A stretch of 64,000 nt of DNA from a bacterium (GCA_030430075.1 JAUIGN010000030.1:33364-97363); one strand, 5' to 3'. Positions 1 to 8,771 are shown, counted from the first letter of the stretch. A program made the numbers and translations. Notes: generated by a model from the sequence alone, not told the origin.

Positions 1-1455
1 ATGGTTTCCACGACGTACGTTCAGTTTCTGAAGGGCTCGCTGTTGGTCGTGTTCAGTGCGATTCTCACACTCCTGATCTTGATGCGTGGTTTTGAAGTCC
101 AATCGGGAGGGGCCGACGGTCATGAGTTTGCCGGGTTGGGGCCGTTCGCCGCGGACACGGAGATGGCACAGTGGGACCTGCCCGAGCGCTACACGCGCCC
201 AACGACACTCGACGTCAAACCCAAAGACGGTGTGCCGAGCCTGGTGGAGTTGGACGATGCCGAGACCGGGCACCCGGTGGTCTTTTCTGTGGACGAGTGG
301 GCGGACGGTAAGCTCATGTTGCTCGAAGCCCAGACGCTGACCAAGACGGCCGAGGGACAGGTGCTGGTCAATGGTCTCCCCAAGGGGAGCAAGAAGGGCG
401 AGCCGGAACTGCATTCGGTCGGATTCGTCAGCAAGTTGCCCGACGGCCAGGAGTCCACAGGGCGGCTGGGACTGCTGTCGTTCTTCAGGGTTCTGGGTGA
501 AAGTGAAGTCGTCTTGTGGGGCAGCACCACCGCGAAGTCGGGCGATGGCTCGTCGACCACCTATTACTATCAGAAGCCGACGTCGGGCAATCGCGTCTTG
601 CGGCCCGGCGAGCATCCGACGTTCAAGGGAATCCGCAGCGGCAAGTCGCTCGACAAACTCAACTTCCTCTCCCTGATGCTGGCCCTGTTCTGCGGGACCG
701 CATCGCTGCCCCATATCCTGATTCGCTACTACACGGTTCGGGATGCCGCGGCGGCCCGCAAGAGTACGATCGTGGGAATCGCCAGCATTGGCTTTTTCTA
801 TGTGCTGACCTTGTATCTGGGACTGGGGGCGATGACGAGCGGTGCGCTGGACGTAACCAACAGCAACATGGCGGCACCCTTACTGGCCAAGAGCATCAGT
901 GAATGGTTGTTTGCGATCATTTCGGCGATCGCGTTCACCACCGTCCTGGGCACGGTCAGCGGCCTGATTCTGGCATCGAGCGGCGCGGTGACCCATGACC
1001 TGTTGACCAGCGTCTTTCAGCTCGACTTGAACGACCACGACAAGGTTCGGGTCGCCAAGCTTGCCTCGATCGTGGTGGGCGCCATCGCGATCGTGTTGGG
1101 AATTCTCTTCAAGGAGATGAACGTCAGCTACCTGGTCGGTTGGGCCTTCAGTGTCGCGGCTTCCGCAAACCTGCCGGCCCTGGTGATGCTGTTGTTCTGG
1201 AAAGGGGTAACCAAACAAGGAGTGATTGCCGCCGTGGTCGTTGGCATGACCAGTTCATTGGCCTGGATTCTGTTGAGCGCCGATACGTTCACGAAGGTGT
1301 ACGGGCTTTCCGCCGAATCGGCCATCGTTCCGTTCAGTCAACCTGGCGTGGTCACCATTCCGCTCGGATTTCTCACGCTGATCGCCGTCTCTCTGGCTAC
1401 GGCCGGCAAATCGGCACCGGAACCGGCAGTCGAGGAGACATCGCAGGACGAGTAA
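1..1455 (+). CDS. Sodium/solute symporter, ActP (acetate permease)-like, 5'-truncated by window edge
   Basis: This is the C-terminal part of an SSS-family cation/monocarboxylate symporter in the inner membrane. The visible start is probably an internal Met, because the family has several membrane helices before this point. The key signature is at about residues 232-252 (GTASLPHILIRYYTV, then DAAAARKS), which closely follows the ActP motif around GTAGLPHIL. Hydrophobic segments lie near residues 10-30, 222-238, 257-280, 298-326, 352-368, 375-400, 403-425 and 443-465. A hydrophilic insertion of about 170 residues (roughly 35-210) separates the first helix from the ActP signature and is much longer than in Escherichia coli ActP. 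It is probably an extracytoplasmic loop. Substrate (acetate, pyruvate or another monocarboxylate) cannot be decided. The small gene at 1599 follows on the same strand. Confidence 0.85.
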   Translation: MVSTTYVQFLKGSLLVVFSAILTLLILMRGFEVQSGGADGHEFAGLGPFAADTEMAQWDLPERYTRPTTLDVKPKDGVPSLVELDDAETGHPVVFSVDEWADGKLMLLEAQTLTKTAEGQVLVNGLPKGSKKGEPELHSVGFVSKLPDGQESTGRLGLLSFFRVLGESEVVLWGSTTAKSGDGSSTTYYYQKPTSGNRVLRPGEHPTFKGIRSGKSLDKLNFLSLMLALFCGTASLPHILIRYYTVRDAAAARKSTIVGIASIGFFYVLTLYLGLGAMTSGALDVTNSNMAAPLLAKSISEWLFAIISAIAFTTVLGTVSGLILASSGAVTHDLLTSVFQLDLNDHDKVRVAKLASIVVGAIAIVLGILFKEMNVSYLVGWAFSVAASANLPALVMLLFWKGVTKQGVIAAVVVGMTSSLAWILLSADTFTKVYGLSAESAIVPFSQPGVVTIPLGFLTLIAVSLATAGKSAPEPAVEETSQDE

Positions 1456-1515
1456 GGCTGGCGGCGTGCGGGGGTGTGCGCTGCAGCCACGGTGGACCCA
1501 CCGAACCGCCCGGTT

Positions 1516-1551
1516 GGTGACTTTGGTGAATTCGGTGACTTTGGTGACTTC
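1516..1551. repeat. Four tandem 9-bp units in the symporter 3' spacer
   Basis: Four consecutive 9-bp units, GGTGACTTT, GGTGAATTC, GGTGACTTT and GGTGACTTC, sit between the symporter stop and the next gene. The period is a multiple of three, so the opposite strand reads as a short Pro-Lys-Ser repeat, but no supported gene covers it. It resembles the simple tandem arrays in other spacers of this window without sharing their sequence. A function is not evident. Confidence 0.8.
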
Positions 1552-1598
1552 GGTGGGGGCGAGCAGACAACCGTCACAGATGGTATCGGGAAGCGTTC

Positions 1599-1895
1599 AT
1601 GGAACGGCAAGAGGTTCAAGCGGTCTTCCAGCGATTCGGTGCTCCGCTGATGAACTTCGTAGCGCTGGGGGCCGACAAAGAGGCGGCACATGATCTTGCA
1701 CGAAACCTGTGGATGGCGATGATCGCCGGCGAGGAGGCGGAGAAGCACGTTTTTGCGGCCATGCGCGATTCGAGTAGCGAACTCTATGACGTCTTACACC
1801 GTTGTTATACCGAAGAGATGAAGCCGCAGGTTTCCGACGCTGTGCTTGCGGCGCTTCGCGAACGATACCGGATGGACGAGCCGCAATCCGAGTGA
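1599..1895 (+). CDS. Small hypothetical protein (98 aa)
   Basis: I do not recognise this family. The 98-residue product is acidic and soluble, with no signal peptide or membrane segment. Its composition (many Ala, Glu, Arg and Met) suggests an all-helical protein. It lies 143 bp downstream of the symporter on the same strand and ends 211 bp before the asparaginase start. Planctomycete symporter genes are sometimes followed by a small conserved protein of this size, so a role linked to transport is possible but is inference only. Ribosome binding before the ATG is weak (a GGGAAG run about 6 nt upstream). The coding call rests on position, frame and protein-like composition. Confidence 0.55.
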   Translation: MERQEVQAVFQRFGAPLMNFVALGADKEAAHDLARNLWMAMIAGEEAEKHVFAAMRDSSSELYDVLHRCYTEEMKPQVSDAVLAALRERYRMDEPQSE

Positions 1896-2106
1896 TCCAT
1901 GTCCGGATAACGAATCAGCGAAACTCGCTGTGTGGCCATCGTTTGCAGTAAACTTTCCCGCAGGGCCGGGCATCTTTGCCGGAACATGTTTGCGTCCGGT
2001 GCGCTCGGCGATTGACCAAACCGTGGGCTCGTGCCGAACGGCTGATGCATGGTCCACGATACGGGCCGCGAAACACAACCGATTCTCTCCACGAAAATGG
2101 GATGCC

Positions 2107-3192
2107 ATGACCGACCAACGTGCCAACCGTTCTCGCCGACAATTCCTGGCGGCCTCGACAGCAGGGCTCGCCGCCGCATCGCACGCGATCGCCCAGGGGG
2201 GTGCCACGGAGCCTGCCGCGGCCGCTCAGCCCACTCGGTCTGGTGGAAAACTGCCCGTCAAGTCGATTTCGTCGGCCAACGGCCTGCGCACGACGAGACG
2301 GGCCTACGAAATGATGCTCCGAGGAGCGGATACGTTGGATGCGAGCGTCGCCGGGGTGACGATCGTGGAAGATGACCCCAGGGACACTTCGGTCGGCTAT
2401 GGTGGGTTGCCCAATGAACTCGGTGTCGTCCAGCTCGACGCCGCAGTGATGCACGGTCCGACTCATCAGGCGGGGTGCGTGGCATCGCTGGAACGGATTC
2501 GCAACCCGGCCAAGGTCGCCCAACTGGTTCTCCAACAGACGGATCACGTGCTGCTGGTGGGGCCGGGCGCCCTCAAGTTCGCCAAAGCACACGGCTTCAA
2601 GGAAGAAGACCTCCTCACGGATCGAGCGCGCAAGATCTGGCTGCGCTGGAAACAGACGATGTCCGATCGGGATGACTGGCTGCCACCGGCCGAGGGGATC
2701 GAGGAGAGTGACCCGCAGGCAGCCGCCATCCTTCGTAATCGCCCCACGGGCACGATTCACTGCGCCAGCATGAATGCCGAGGGTGACATTTCCTGTGTCA
2801 CGACGACGAGCGGCCTGGCGTTCAAGATCGATGGGCGAGTGGGAGACTCTCCCATCATCGGCGCCGGGCTGTACGTGGACAACGAAATCGGCTCCTGCGG
2901 CAGTACGGGACGGGGCGAAGCCAACCTGCAGAACCAGTGCAGTTTTGCCGCTGTCGAACTGATGCGGAGCGGCATGACACCTGTCGAAGCGGGGCTCGAA
3001 GTGTTGCGCCGCGTTGCCAAGCACACCGTGCCCCGCCTCCGCAACGACCAGGGCGAGCCCGATTTCGGCTTGAAGTTCTACCTGCTGCGGAAGGACGGCA
3101 TGCACGGGGGCGTGTCGATGCGCGGGCCCACCAAGTTTGCCGTCACCGATGAAAAGGGGACTCGACTGGAGACCTGCACCACCCTCTACTGA
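2107..3192 (+). CDS. Glycosylasparaginase-type N-terminal-nucleophile hydrolase (Tat-exported)
   Basis: This is a member of the N4-(beta-N-acetylglucosaminyl)-L-asparaginase family, 361 residues. These enzymes cut the bond between GlcNAc and asparagine, or related beta-aspartyl amides, after self-cleavage exposes a catalytic Thr. The predicted nucleophile is Thr216 in PTGTIHCAS. It is followed by the family block FKIDGRVGDSPIIGAG and then GSCGSTGRGE, matching the human enzyme's FKIHGRVGDSPI region. The N-terminus carries a twin-arginine leader (SRRQFLAAS, residues 10-18) and an Ala-rich h-region, so export is likely. The ATG at 2107 is chosen because it starts this leader. The frame stays open upstream to 1846, but that stretch overlaps the preceding gene and is not protein-like. 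A GGGA lies 5 nt before the start. Confidence 0.9.
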   Translation: MTDQRANRSRRQFLAASTAGLAAASHAIAQGGATEPAAAAQPTRSGGKLPVKSISSANGLRTTRRAYEMMLRGADTLDASVAGVTIVEDDPRDTSVGYGGLPNELGVVQLDAAVMHGPTHQAGCVASLERIRNPAKVAQLVLQQTDHVLLVGPGALKFAKAHGFKEEDLLTDRARKIWLRWKQTMSDRDDWLPPAEGIEESDPQAAAILRNRPTGTIHCASMNAEGDISCVTTTSGLAFKIDGRVGDSPIIGAGLYVDNEIGSCGSTGRGEANLQNQCSFAAVELMRSGMTPVEAGLEVLRRVAKHTVPRLRNDQGEPDFGLKFYLLRKDGMHGGVSMRGPTKFAVTDEKGTRLETCTTLY

Positions 3193-3262
3193 GAGCCACC
3201 GACCTAACCAATCGCGGCGGCGATCAGACGCGCTTGCTTGCCACGGGTGTCTGCCGTTTTCA

Positions 3263-3435
3263 CTCGGCGCGAATTCCCGATCACCGCCCGGCGTGAGTTC
3301 CCATTCGTCGCTCGGCGCAGGTTCCCTTTCTCCCACTCGGCGCAGGTTCCCTTTCTCCCACTCGGCGCAGGTTCCCTTCCTCCCGCTCGGCGCAGGTTCC
3401 CTTCCTCCCGCTCGGCGCGGGTCTCCGACCCCGCC
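3263..3435. repeat. Tandem array of about seven 24-25 bp units (CTCGGCGCAGGTTCCC type)
   Basis: Units begin near 3263, 3287, 3311, 3336, 3361, 3386 and 3411. Each opens with a variant of CTCGGCGCAGGTTCCC followed by a pyrimidine-rich tail. The first two units are most diverged and the middle ones nearly identical, which points to recent expansion. The last unit runs into the dispersed core at 3409-3459. The array lies in the 550-bp convergent spacer between the asparaginase and SDR genes. Open frames across it on both strands are simple-sequence artefacts. An inverted relative is at 34335-34462. Confidence 0.9.
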
Positions 3436-3459
3436 GAAACCGCCGACCGAAGGTCTCCC
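3409..3459 (+). repeat. Dispersed 50-bp intergenic core, copy A
   Basis: The block starts at CGCTCGGCGCGG and ends at GAAGGTCTCC. Its reverse complement matches 34295-34344 with about two mismatches, and its first half matches 19194-19219. Inside is the hairpin GGGTC-TCC-GACCC (3419-3431), and the downstream copy changes only the loop. It is followed by another array of about 3.5 units of 24 bp (GAAGGTCTCCCACTTCCC type) to about 3530. No coding function is visible. Confidence 0.85.
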
Positions 3460-3697
3460 ACTTCCCCCGACCGAACGTCTCCCACTTCCCCCAACCGAAG
3501 GCTTCCCATTTCCCCCGACCAAAGGTTCCCCAATTCCATCGTGTTCGTCGTTCGCTGTACAACGGCGCAGGTACAACAGCGTCGTTCGTGCTCGGCCACG
3601 ATCCTCGACGAACCATTCGGATAGAACGTCCACCAACGCGACAGGCACGCGGGAACCGATTGATGGTGCGTTCCAGCCTGATGTCAGACCGCATTAC

Positions 3698-3714
3698 GTC
3701 ATGCACGGCATGAC
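3698..3714. repeat. REP-like hairpin GTCATGC-ACG-GCATGAC, copy 1
   Basis: A perfect 7-bp inverted repeat with a 3-nt loop lies 28 bp from the SDR stop codon. The same stem with other loops recurs at 19102-19118 and 50048-50064, each followed by ACCT(A/G)(C/T)GG in one orientation. It may act as a terminator or as a mobile palindromic repeat. Confidence 0.8.
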
Positions 3715-3742
3715 CTGTGGGCGGATGGAACGCGGCGCCGGC

Positions 3743-4552
3743 CTACGAGTGCATGACTTGCCCACCGTCCACGTTGAGCGTCTGACCGGTGATGTTGTGT
3801 GCTTGGGGCGAAGCCAGGAAGACGGCCAGGTGGGCGATGTCTTCGACCGTTTGCCAGCGGCCAAGGGGCGTCACTTGCTTGATTTTGGCTGTTGCCCATT
3901 CGTCGTATGTCATCTGCCCGGTTGCCGGCTGCCGTGCCTGCCAGGCACGCCACACACTGTGATTGACTTCGGTCTTGACCATGCCGGGACAGATGGTGTT
4001 GACCCGCACGTTGTAGGCGGCCAGATCCTTGGCAGCGCACTGGGCAAAATTGATAACACCCGCTTTGGCAGCGCTGTAAGGAGGATCCGTTTGTGAACCG
4101 ATTTGCCCGGCGATCGACGAAAGGAACAGGAGCGTTCCACGTTCTTGGCGGGTGAAGTGCGGTACCACGGCATGGGCGGCGTTGACGGCGCCCACGAGAT
4201 TGATCTGCAACACGCGGTCCCAATCACTGGGTTCCAGATTCCAGAAAGGGAAGCCGTACTTGCCGGACCCGGCACCGGCGGCGAAGACCAGATGATCGAG
4301 TCGCCCGTGTTTGTCGAGCGTGGATTGCACGAGCTGCCGAACGGCCGGCTCGTCGGTGGCGTCGACCACGGCGCCCGTCGCCTCGGCCGCACGGCCGGTG
4401 GTAAGCTCACGCGCGACGTCGACGACGGCCGGATCGATGTCTGCCAGGACCACCCGCGCCTGCTCCGCGAGAAAAGCCTCCGCGATTGCTCGCCCAATCC
4501 CCTTTGCTGCGCCGACGACGAGCGTCACGTTGTCACTCAATTGCAGATCCAC
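3743..4552 (-). CDS. Short-chain dehydrogenase/reductase (SDR)
   Basis: This is a classical NAD(P)-dependent SDR of 269 residues. The Rossmann motif GAAKGIGRA is near residues 14-22, an Asp after the second strand (VVLADIDP) favours NAD, and VFAAGAG stands where NAG is usual. The catalytic Ser-Tyr-Lys set is SSIAGQIG then YSAAKAG, and the C-terminus ends NITGQTLNVDGG. The substrate is unknown. The GTG at 4552 is preferred because it opens directly into the first beta-strand (VDLQLSDNVTLVVG). Extending upstream would run into the VOC gene with non-homologous sequence. The SDR follows the VOC and cupin-like genes on the same strand (109 and 76 bp gaps), so a small catabolic operon is plausible. 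Confidence 0.9.
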   Translation of the reverse strand: MDLQLSDNVTLVVGAAKGIGRAIAEAFLAEQARVVLADIDPAVVDVARELTTGRAAEATGAVVDATDEPAVRQLVQSTLDKHGRLDHLVFAAGAGSGKYGFPFWNLEPSDWDRVLQINLVGAVNAAHAVVPHFTRQERGTLLFLSSIAGQIGSQTDPPYSAAKAGVINFAQCAAKDLAAYNVRVNTICPGMVKTEVNHSVWRAWQARQPATGQMTYDEWATAKIKQVTPLGRWQTVEDIAHLAVFLASPQAHNITGQTLNVDGGQVMHS

Positions 4553-4661
4553 ATGGTTGCTCCGCGAGCCAGGTTGTGGGCGAAACGCGGCGGCTCGGCT
4601 CTTCCGCCGCCCAGCGCCGGAAGCGACCGACAATTTGCCGTGGTGACTGGTAACCTGTTCT

Positions 4662-5045
4662 TCAGGCGGCGGCCACACCGACGGCTGTGCAGAGCTCCAG
4701 GCAATGGCCATCAGGATCAAAGACATAAATCTGGAAGGCCCCGTCGGGCCGTGTGCGGCGGGGCAGGTAGTCGACGCCGCGACGAGTGAAATAGGCTTCC
4801 CATTCGTCCATGTCGTCAATCATCAGGGCCCAGTGATCGCCTCGGCTGCGGGCCCCGGAGACGGGCTCCCGGCGGTCCCCGATCAGGTGCAGTTCCTGGT
4901 CGGCGCCAAGCCGAAACCACGCGCCCGGAAAGTCAAAATTGGGGCGCGGCATCGGTTCCAACTGCATAATGTCGCCGTAGAACCGGCAACTGGCATCCAC
5001 ATCCGCCACATGCAGGGCAACGTGATTTAATTGAGTCGTTTTCAT
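4662..5045 (-). CDS. VOC (glyoxalase/bleomycin-resistance-fold) protein
   Basis: A 127-residue vicinal-oxygen-chelate protein. The first beta-alpha-beta-beta-beta module starts LNHVALHVADVDASCRFYGD, and the second covers HWALMIDDMDEWEAYF to FDPDGHCLELC. Candidate metal ligands are the His in NHVAL, the His in GDHWALMI and the Glu in HCLELC, as in glyoxalase I and FosA-type enzymes. The reaction cannot be specified. The ATG at 5045 is preferred because the sequence becomes VOC-like there, and the longer frame to 5243 overlaps the cupin-like gene. It sits between the cupin-like and SDR genes and may share their transcript. Confidence 0.85.
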   Translation of the reverse strand: MKTTQLNHVALHVADVDASCRFYGDIMQLEPMPRPNFDFPGAWFRLGADQELHLIGDRREPVSGARSRGDHWALMIDDMDEWEAYFTRRGVDYLPRRTRPDGAFQIYVFDPDGHCLELCTAVGVAAA

Positions 5046-5121
5046 GAAGCGAGTGCCGCGCGCCGGGCCGGCGCGCGAGTCTTCCTTTCTGGATCCAACG
5101 TTTCTGGAATCAACGGGCCGG

Positions 5122-5871
5122 TTACCCGTAGAGCTTGTATGCTTCGGCCGCGCGCAGCTTGCGGGCCCGTATTCGACCTCCGCTGAGTTGCTCACCGTGG
5201 GGGTCGAGGTAGACACGTCCCGAGCTCTTTCCGGCGACGACATTCAGCACGTGGATGTTGAAAATGAAGCCGGTCTCACTGGTCGACTTGAACCAATGAA
5301 TGTTGTCTTTGTGGTCGGAGACGGTCGAGTACTCGCCTGCCACGAAGTTGCGGTCAATCGTCGGTTCAATGATGTAGTGTTTGGCTTGATCCTCCAGGCG
5401 ATCATAGTGCCGGCCGGCAAACTTGCCCTTCAACACCAGGAACGCGGTCGCCATATTGTTGTGCCCATGCGGGACCACGCTGCGGCCCTGGCGAAGGGCG
5501 AATGTCTGGTGCCCGAACACGAGGTCGGTCGGCAGGCCGTCAACCTGGGGGAATTTCGGCCGCAAGCTCAGTTCGCCGCGGTCGCGCAGCTTCAGATTGG
5601 CGGTCAGCTTGTCAAAGTCGATAAACCGCAGCAGGTCGGCCAGGTCAACCGCGGCAAAGAGCTCTTCGACCTTGCCTTGCCACTGAACCTGGGTCAACTT
5701 CTGTCCCTTCATGTCGCGACCGAGTTGGTCGAGCGACGTGAGCCACCGGGCGGTGAGCGGTCGAACTTCCGCACCAAACGCGTCGCTCAGAAAAAGCGAC
5801 TCGAGCATGGAAAAAGTCAACAACGAACCGAGCGTGCCCTCGTTGAATACGCGACGTGATAGATGATCCAT
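5122..5871 (-). CDS. Cupin-like secreted protein with twin-arginine-type N-terminus
   Basis: The 249-residue protein has a cupin-like core: VVPHGHNNMATAFLVLKG around residues 130-147, then GRHYDRLED, and a second half containing STVSDHKDNIHWF and FNIHVLNV. Clustered His residues suggest a bound metal. The N-terminus (MDHLSRRVFNEGTLG followed by a hydrophobic run) resembles the leader that planctomycetes use for export, although the h-region is weak. I do not recognise a named family. The ATG at 5871 begins this leader, and the open frame continues to 6120 without a credible start. The VOC gene begins 76 bp downstream. Confidence 0.65.
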   Translation of the reverse strand: MDHLSRRVFNEGTLGSLLTFSMLESLFLSDAFGAEVRPLTARWLTSLDQLGRDMKGQKLTQVQWQGKVEELFAAVDLADLLRFIDFDKLTANLKLRDRGELSLRPKFPQVDGLPTDLVFGHQTFALRQGRSVVPHGHNNMATAFLVLKGKFAGRHYDRLEDQAKHYIIEPTIDRNFVAGEYSTVSDHKDNIHWFKSTSETGFIFNIHVLNVVAGKSSGRVYLDPHGEQLSGGRIRARKLRAAEAYKLYG

Positions 5872-6029
5872 CGTCCGTCCTCCTGGATGACAACATGCAA
5901 ACTGCGATCCACGGTTGTACCATGCCGAGCGTGAACATACACGTCGTTCCACAGGCGGCTCCGTCGGACGCCCCTCCCGGCGGCTGCCGGCAGGCGATGG
6001 CCGCCAGGGCGCGCATGTTGTCGATCGAA

Positions 6030-6164
6030 GGTCCGAGGTCCTGCCTCGCTCGATGGCTTGTATCAGGTTTCGCTTTGCAAACGAGTCAAGTTTGAGCGAC
6101 CAACGGGAGCGGACGAACATGCCGCGAGCGTCAGCTCGCTATTGGTCCGAGGCCCTGCCTCGCT
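6030..6164. repeat. Pair of 21-bp hairpin repeats plus a third stem-loop between isomerase and cupin genes
   Basis: GGTCCGAGG(T/C)CCTGCCTCGCT occurs at 6030-6050 and again at 6144-6164 with one difference. Each copy folds (CGAGG with CCTCG, extended to CGAGGC with GCCTCG in the second). A separate perfect stem GCGAGC-GTCA-GCTCGC lies at 6124-6139. The second 21-bp copy overlaps the isomerase stop codon, so it would sit at that transcript's 3' end. No T-tract follows, so Rho-independent termination is not proven. Confidence 0.7.
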
Positions 6165-7032
6165 AGAGGTCGAGCACGTTGTCCATCCGCGTGGCGATAT
6201 CCTGCAACCGTTTCCGATCGCCTCCTTTGACTTCCGCGGTCGCCCAGCCTTGGTAGTCGATCGCGGCCAGTTCGGCCCGAACTCGCTCCCAGTCGACGCT
6301 CCCCTCGCCCAGGAGAACATTGAAGCCGGCCCGAAGTCCCTGATTCGCCTGCAACTCGCGGCTGTACTCCTTGATGTCGAGCTTGCCGATTCGTTTGCCG
6401 AGGACCTCCACCCAGTGTTCCGCATAGCCCCAGCGAATGTTGTTGCCGACGTCGAAGTAGACACCCACCATGGGGCTGTCCAGTTCGTCGACGAATCTGG
6501 CCATGCTGAGCGGCTCGTTCAAGAACGACGCCCAGACATTCTCGATCAGCAGGCGGATGCCCTGCTTTTCCGCATGCGGCACGGCCTTGCGGATCAATTC
6601 CTGGCGCTCGGCGTAGTTCTTCAAGTACGACCCCTTGGCGTTCACCGGAACCACCAAGAGTACTGACGTGGCATCGAGGGCTTTGGCCGCGTCGATGGCG
6701 GTCTTGATGTCGGGGTTGGAACTGTTGACCACGCCGTGGACCTTGACGCCGGTCGCCTGGCTGGCTTTCAGCAACGCATCCCGATGTTTGACGGCATCCG
6801 CGGTGCGAGGTTCCACACCGTCGAAGCCGACGTCCTTGACCAGCTTCAATTTGTCGCTGACCGAGAGGCGTTCGGTAATCATGTGGTACTTAACCGCCTT
6901 CTTGATCTTGCCGGTAAACGTGCCGGCGGTCGCCGCCGCGGCCGGTGTCAGCAGCGCGGCGGCTCCGGTTGCCGTGGCGGCCTGAAGGAAGTTGCGGCGG
7001 TCAATGCAGTACGGATCGAGTGTGCTTGGCAT
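6163..7032 (-). CDS. Sugar phosphate isomerase/epimerase-like TIM-barrel protein (Tat-exported)
   Basis: A 289-residue member of the xylose-isomerase-like TIM-barrel superfamily, which planctomycetes encode in many exported copies. The leader reads DRRNFLQAATATG followed by an Ala-rich segment. Barrel motifs are KLVKDVGFDGVEPR, LLIENVW, VGVYFDVGNNIRWG, GKLDIKEYSR and GEGSVDWERV. The Glu, Asp and His positions fit metal-dependent members, but the substrate is unknown. The ATG at 7032 is preferred over 7050 because an AGGA lies 9 nt upstream of it. The glycosidase-like propeller gene lies 146 bp upstream on the same strand, so the two could act on the same sugar. Confidence 0.85.
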   Translation of the reverse strand: MPSTLDPYCIDRRNFLQAATATGAAALLTPAAAATAGTFTGKIKKAVKYHMITERLSVSDKLKLVKDVGFDGVEPRTADAVKHRDALLKASQATGVKVHGVVNSSNPDIKTAIDAAKALDATSVLLVVPVNAKGSYLKNYAERQELIRKAVPHAEKQGIRLLIENVWASFLNEPLSMARFVDELDSPMVGVYFDVGNNIRWGYAEHWVEVLGKRIGKLDIKEYSRELQANQGLRAGFNVLLGEGSVDWERVRAELAAIDYQGWATAEVKGGDRKRLQDIATRMDNVLDL

Positions 7033-7178
7033 GAGATGAGGTCCTGTCATTTGTGAGCCCTGGTCTGGAGCAGGAGCGGCGGTCAGTCACATCCGCCACC
7101 TTTTGCCTCCCCGCGTTCCGCCTGGCGGCCCTGCATCCGGAGAGTAAAAGGCGAGCACCATTGAGCGAGCGGTACCTG

Positions 7179-8771
7179 TCATTCATTCGGCGTCTCGCCG
7201 AAGCGGTAAGCGAAGACGTCCGCATCGTGCAGCGTGAAGCGAACACGAACCGCCTCGCCGGCCAGGCTGCTGAGATCCGATTGGCCTTGCCAGGAGACGA
7301 CGCGGCTCGTCGTATCACCGAACAGGGGATCGCAGTCGTCCGCCGTGTAGCCGGCGATCTGCGAACCGTCTGCCTTGAGGATCTCGACGCGCACCGTACC
7401 CGCTGCTGACGTCGCAAAGTTCAACTCCAAGTGATCGCCGGAGAAGCTGAGCGGCTTGGTCAGCAGCGAGCCACCTTTGGCATCGCCGCTGGCGGAAACG
7501 AATCCGTCCAGGCGGAGGGTGTAGCGGCGCAAGTGGCTGCCTTTGCCGGTCCAATAACTTTCTGTTGCATACAGCGACAATTCGTTGGGCGCCCCGGGCG
7601 TCCCAGACTGGGTCTCCACCAGGTGCCAGCCGATATATTGGTGACCGTAATGCCAGGTGCCCGGCCGTTCCGGACCGGGGCGGAGGAAGGCTTCGTTCCA
7701 GCGTTTGAACCTGACTCCATCACGGCTCGCCATCAGCAGGCCGTCGGTCACGGCGGTCCCGTATCGCTGCGTCGAGGAGGCGCGCAGCTTACGGTGCTCG
7801 GCTTCGGGAAGCTGCTTCATTGAGGCCGACCAGCCGCGGTCGATGTATCGTGCCGGGAAGCCGATCAACACGTGCGGAGCGCGGGAGTACGGCTTGATCT
7901 GGTTCGTATAGAGTTGCTCGGGAGGCGAGTCGGCGTAGGTCAAATCTTGAGGCTTGCTCCAGGTGAGCAGGTCGTCGGACGTTGCCGTGCGGATCGCTCG
8001 AATCCCGGCGGGCTTCCAGACCTTGTCGTTGACGACACCTGCCGTGAAGATCCGCCAGTAGGCGCGGTACTTGCCAAGTTGAGGGTCCCAGAAGGCCAGG
8101 TTCTGCGAATCGAAAGCTCCCAGGCCGCTGAGGATCGGCTTGTCCGTCATCGGAGACCAGTGGATTCCATCAGGGGATTTGAACGGCAAAAGCCCGTTCG
8201 GTTTTGACGACCGGAAGATGGCCTTGTAGCGCGCATCGGCCGGGGCGTTCGGGTTGTCGTCCTTGAAGACGGCCGGATGACCGGGGTCGGCATGTACCGA
8301 TGCAAACATGGCCGGCGCGGCAACGATATTGTTTTTCTTTGAGCCTTCGAATTCATAAAGGTCCAGCTCGGGTTTCTCCCAGTGAATTCCGTCCTTGCTC
8401 TCCGCATAGCAACAGAACAGCGGGTGCCGGCCCGTATTCAGCTTGCCCTGCTGTGCGTCGAGGTGCCAGGCCTTGTAATACATCCGGTAGATGTCGCCGT
8501 CCTGAAAGACGCTGTGGTATCCGCTGCCGGTACCTTCCCACGGCGCGTCGTGGACAAGCACGACCTCTCGCGGCACGGGATGATGCATTTGCAACCGCAC
8601 GCCTCCATCAAGGCGATCAATCAGCCCGTCTTCGACAAACAGTTCGCGGCGGGTGCCGATGTCCGGCGGATCATCCGCACCGACCGCGCTCGGTTGATGG
8701 ACCGGTATCGCCAGGCCGACGAGCATTGTCAGGAAGGGGGACCAGCGAAAACGAGGCAGGAGATGGTTCAT
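7179..8771 (-). CDS. Secreted glycosidase-like five-bladed beta-propeller protein
   Basis: The 530-residue product starts with a signal peptide (hydrophobic residues about 13-30) and has repeated blades typical of the GH32/GH43-like propeller superfamily. Examples are GIHWEKPELDLYEFEGSKKN, KSPDGIHWSPM, SDDLLTWSKPQDL and RDGVRFKRWNEAFLRPG. Such 'DGIHW' and 'DLLTW' turns recur once per blade. The last roughly 130 residues form a beta-sandwich-like tail (LELNFATSAAGTVRVEI) as in carbohydrate-binding modules. Catalytic acids cannot be assigned by eye, so hydrolase activity is inference. Its position between a sulfatase and a sugar isomerase suggests a role in breaking down a sulfated glycan. Confidence 0.7.
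   Translation of the reverse strand: MNHLLPRFRWSPFLTMLVGLAIPVHQPSAVGADDPPDIGTRRELFVEDGLIDRLDGGVRLQMHHPVPREVVLVHDAPWEGTGSGYHSVFQDGDIYRMYYKAWHLDAQQGKLNTGRHPLFCCYAESKDGIHWEKPELDLYEFEGSKKNNIVAAPAMFASVHADPGHPAVFKDDNPNAPADARYKAIFRSSKPNGLLPFKSPDGIHWSPMTDKPILSGLGAFDSQNLAFWDPQLGKYRAYWRIFTAGVVNDKVWKPAGIRAIRTATSDDLLTWSKPQDLTYADSPPEQLYTNQIKPYSRAPHVLIGFPARYIDRGWSASMKQLPEAEHRKLRASSTQRYGTAVTDGLLMASRDGVRFKRWNEAFLRPGPERPGTWHYGHQYIGWHLVETQSGTPGAPNELSLYATESYWTGKGSHLRRYTLRLDGFVSASGDAKGGSLLTKPLSFSGDHLELNFATSAAGTVRVEILKADGSQIAGYTADDCDPLFGDTTSRVVSWQGQSDLSSLAGEAVRVRFTLHDADVFAYRFGETPNE

Noticed and set aside
3263..3530. A CRISPR array
   Set aside because: Units are contiguous 24-25 bp repeats with no unique spacers and no cas genes nearby.
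1915..3648. A 577-codon minus-strand frame covering the asparaginase and the repeat array
   Set aside because: The plus-strand asparaginase has its nucleophile and conserved block. The minus frame contains a translated simple repeat.
3137..4096. A plus-strand frame of about 319 codons across the convergent spacer
   Set aside because: It translates tandem arrays into Pro/Ser-rich text and runs antisense into the SDR gene.
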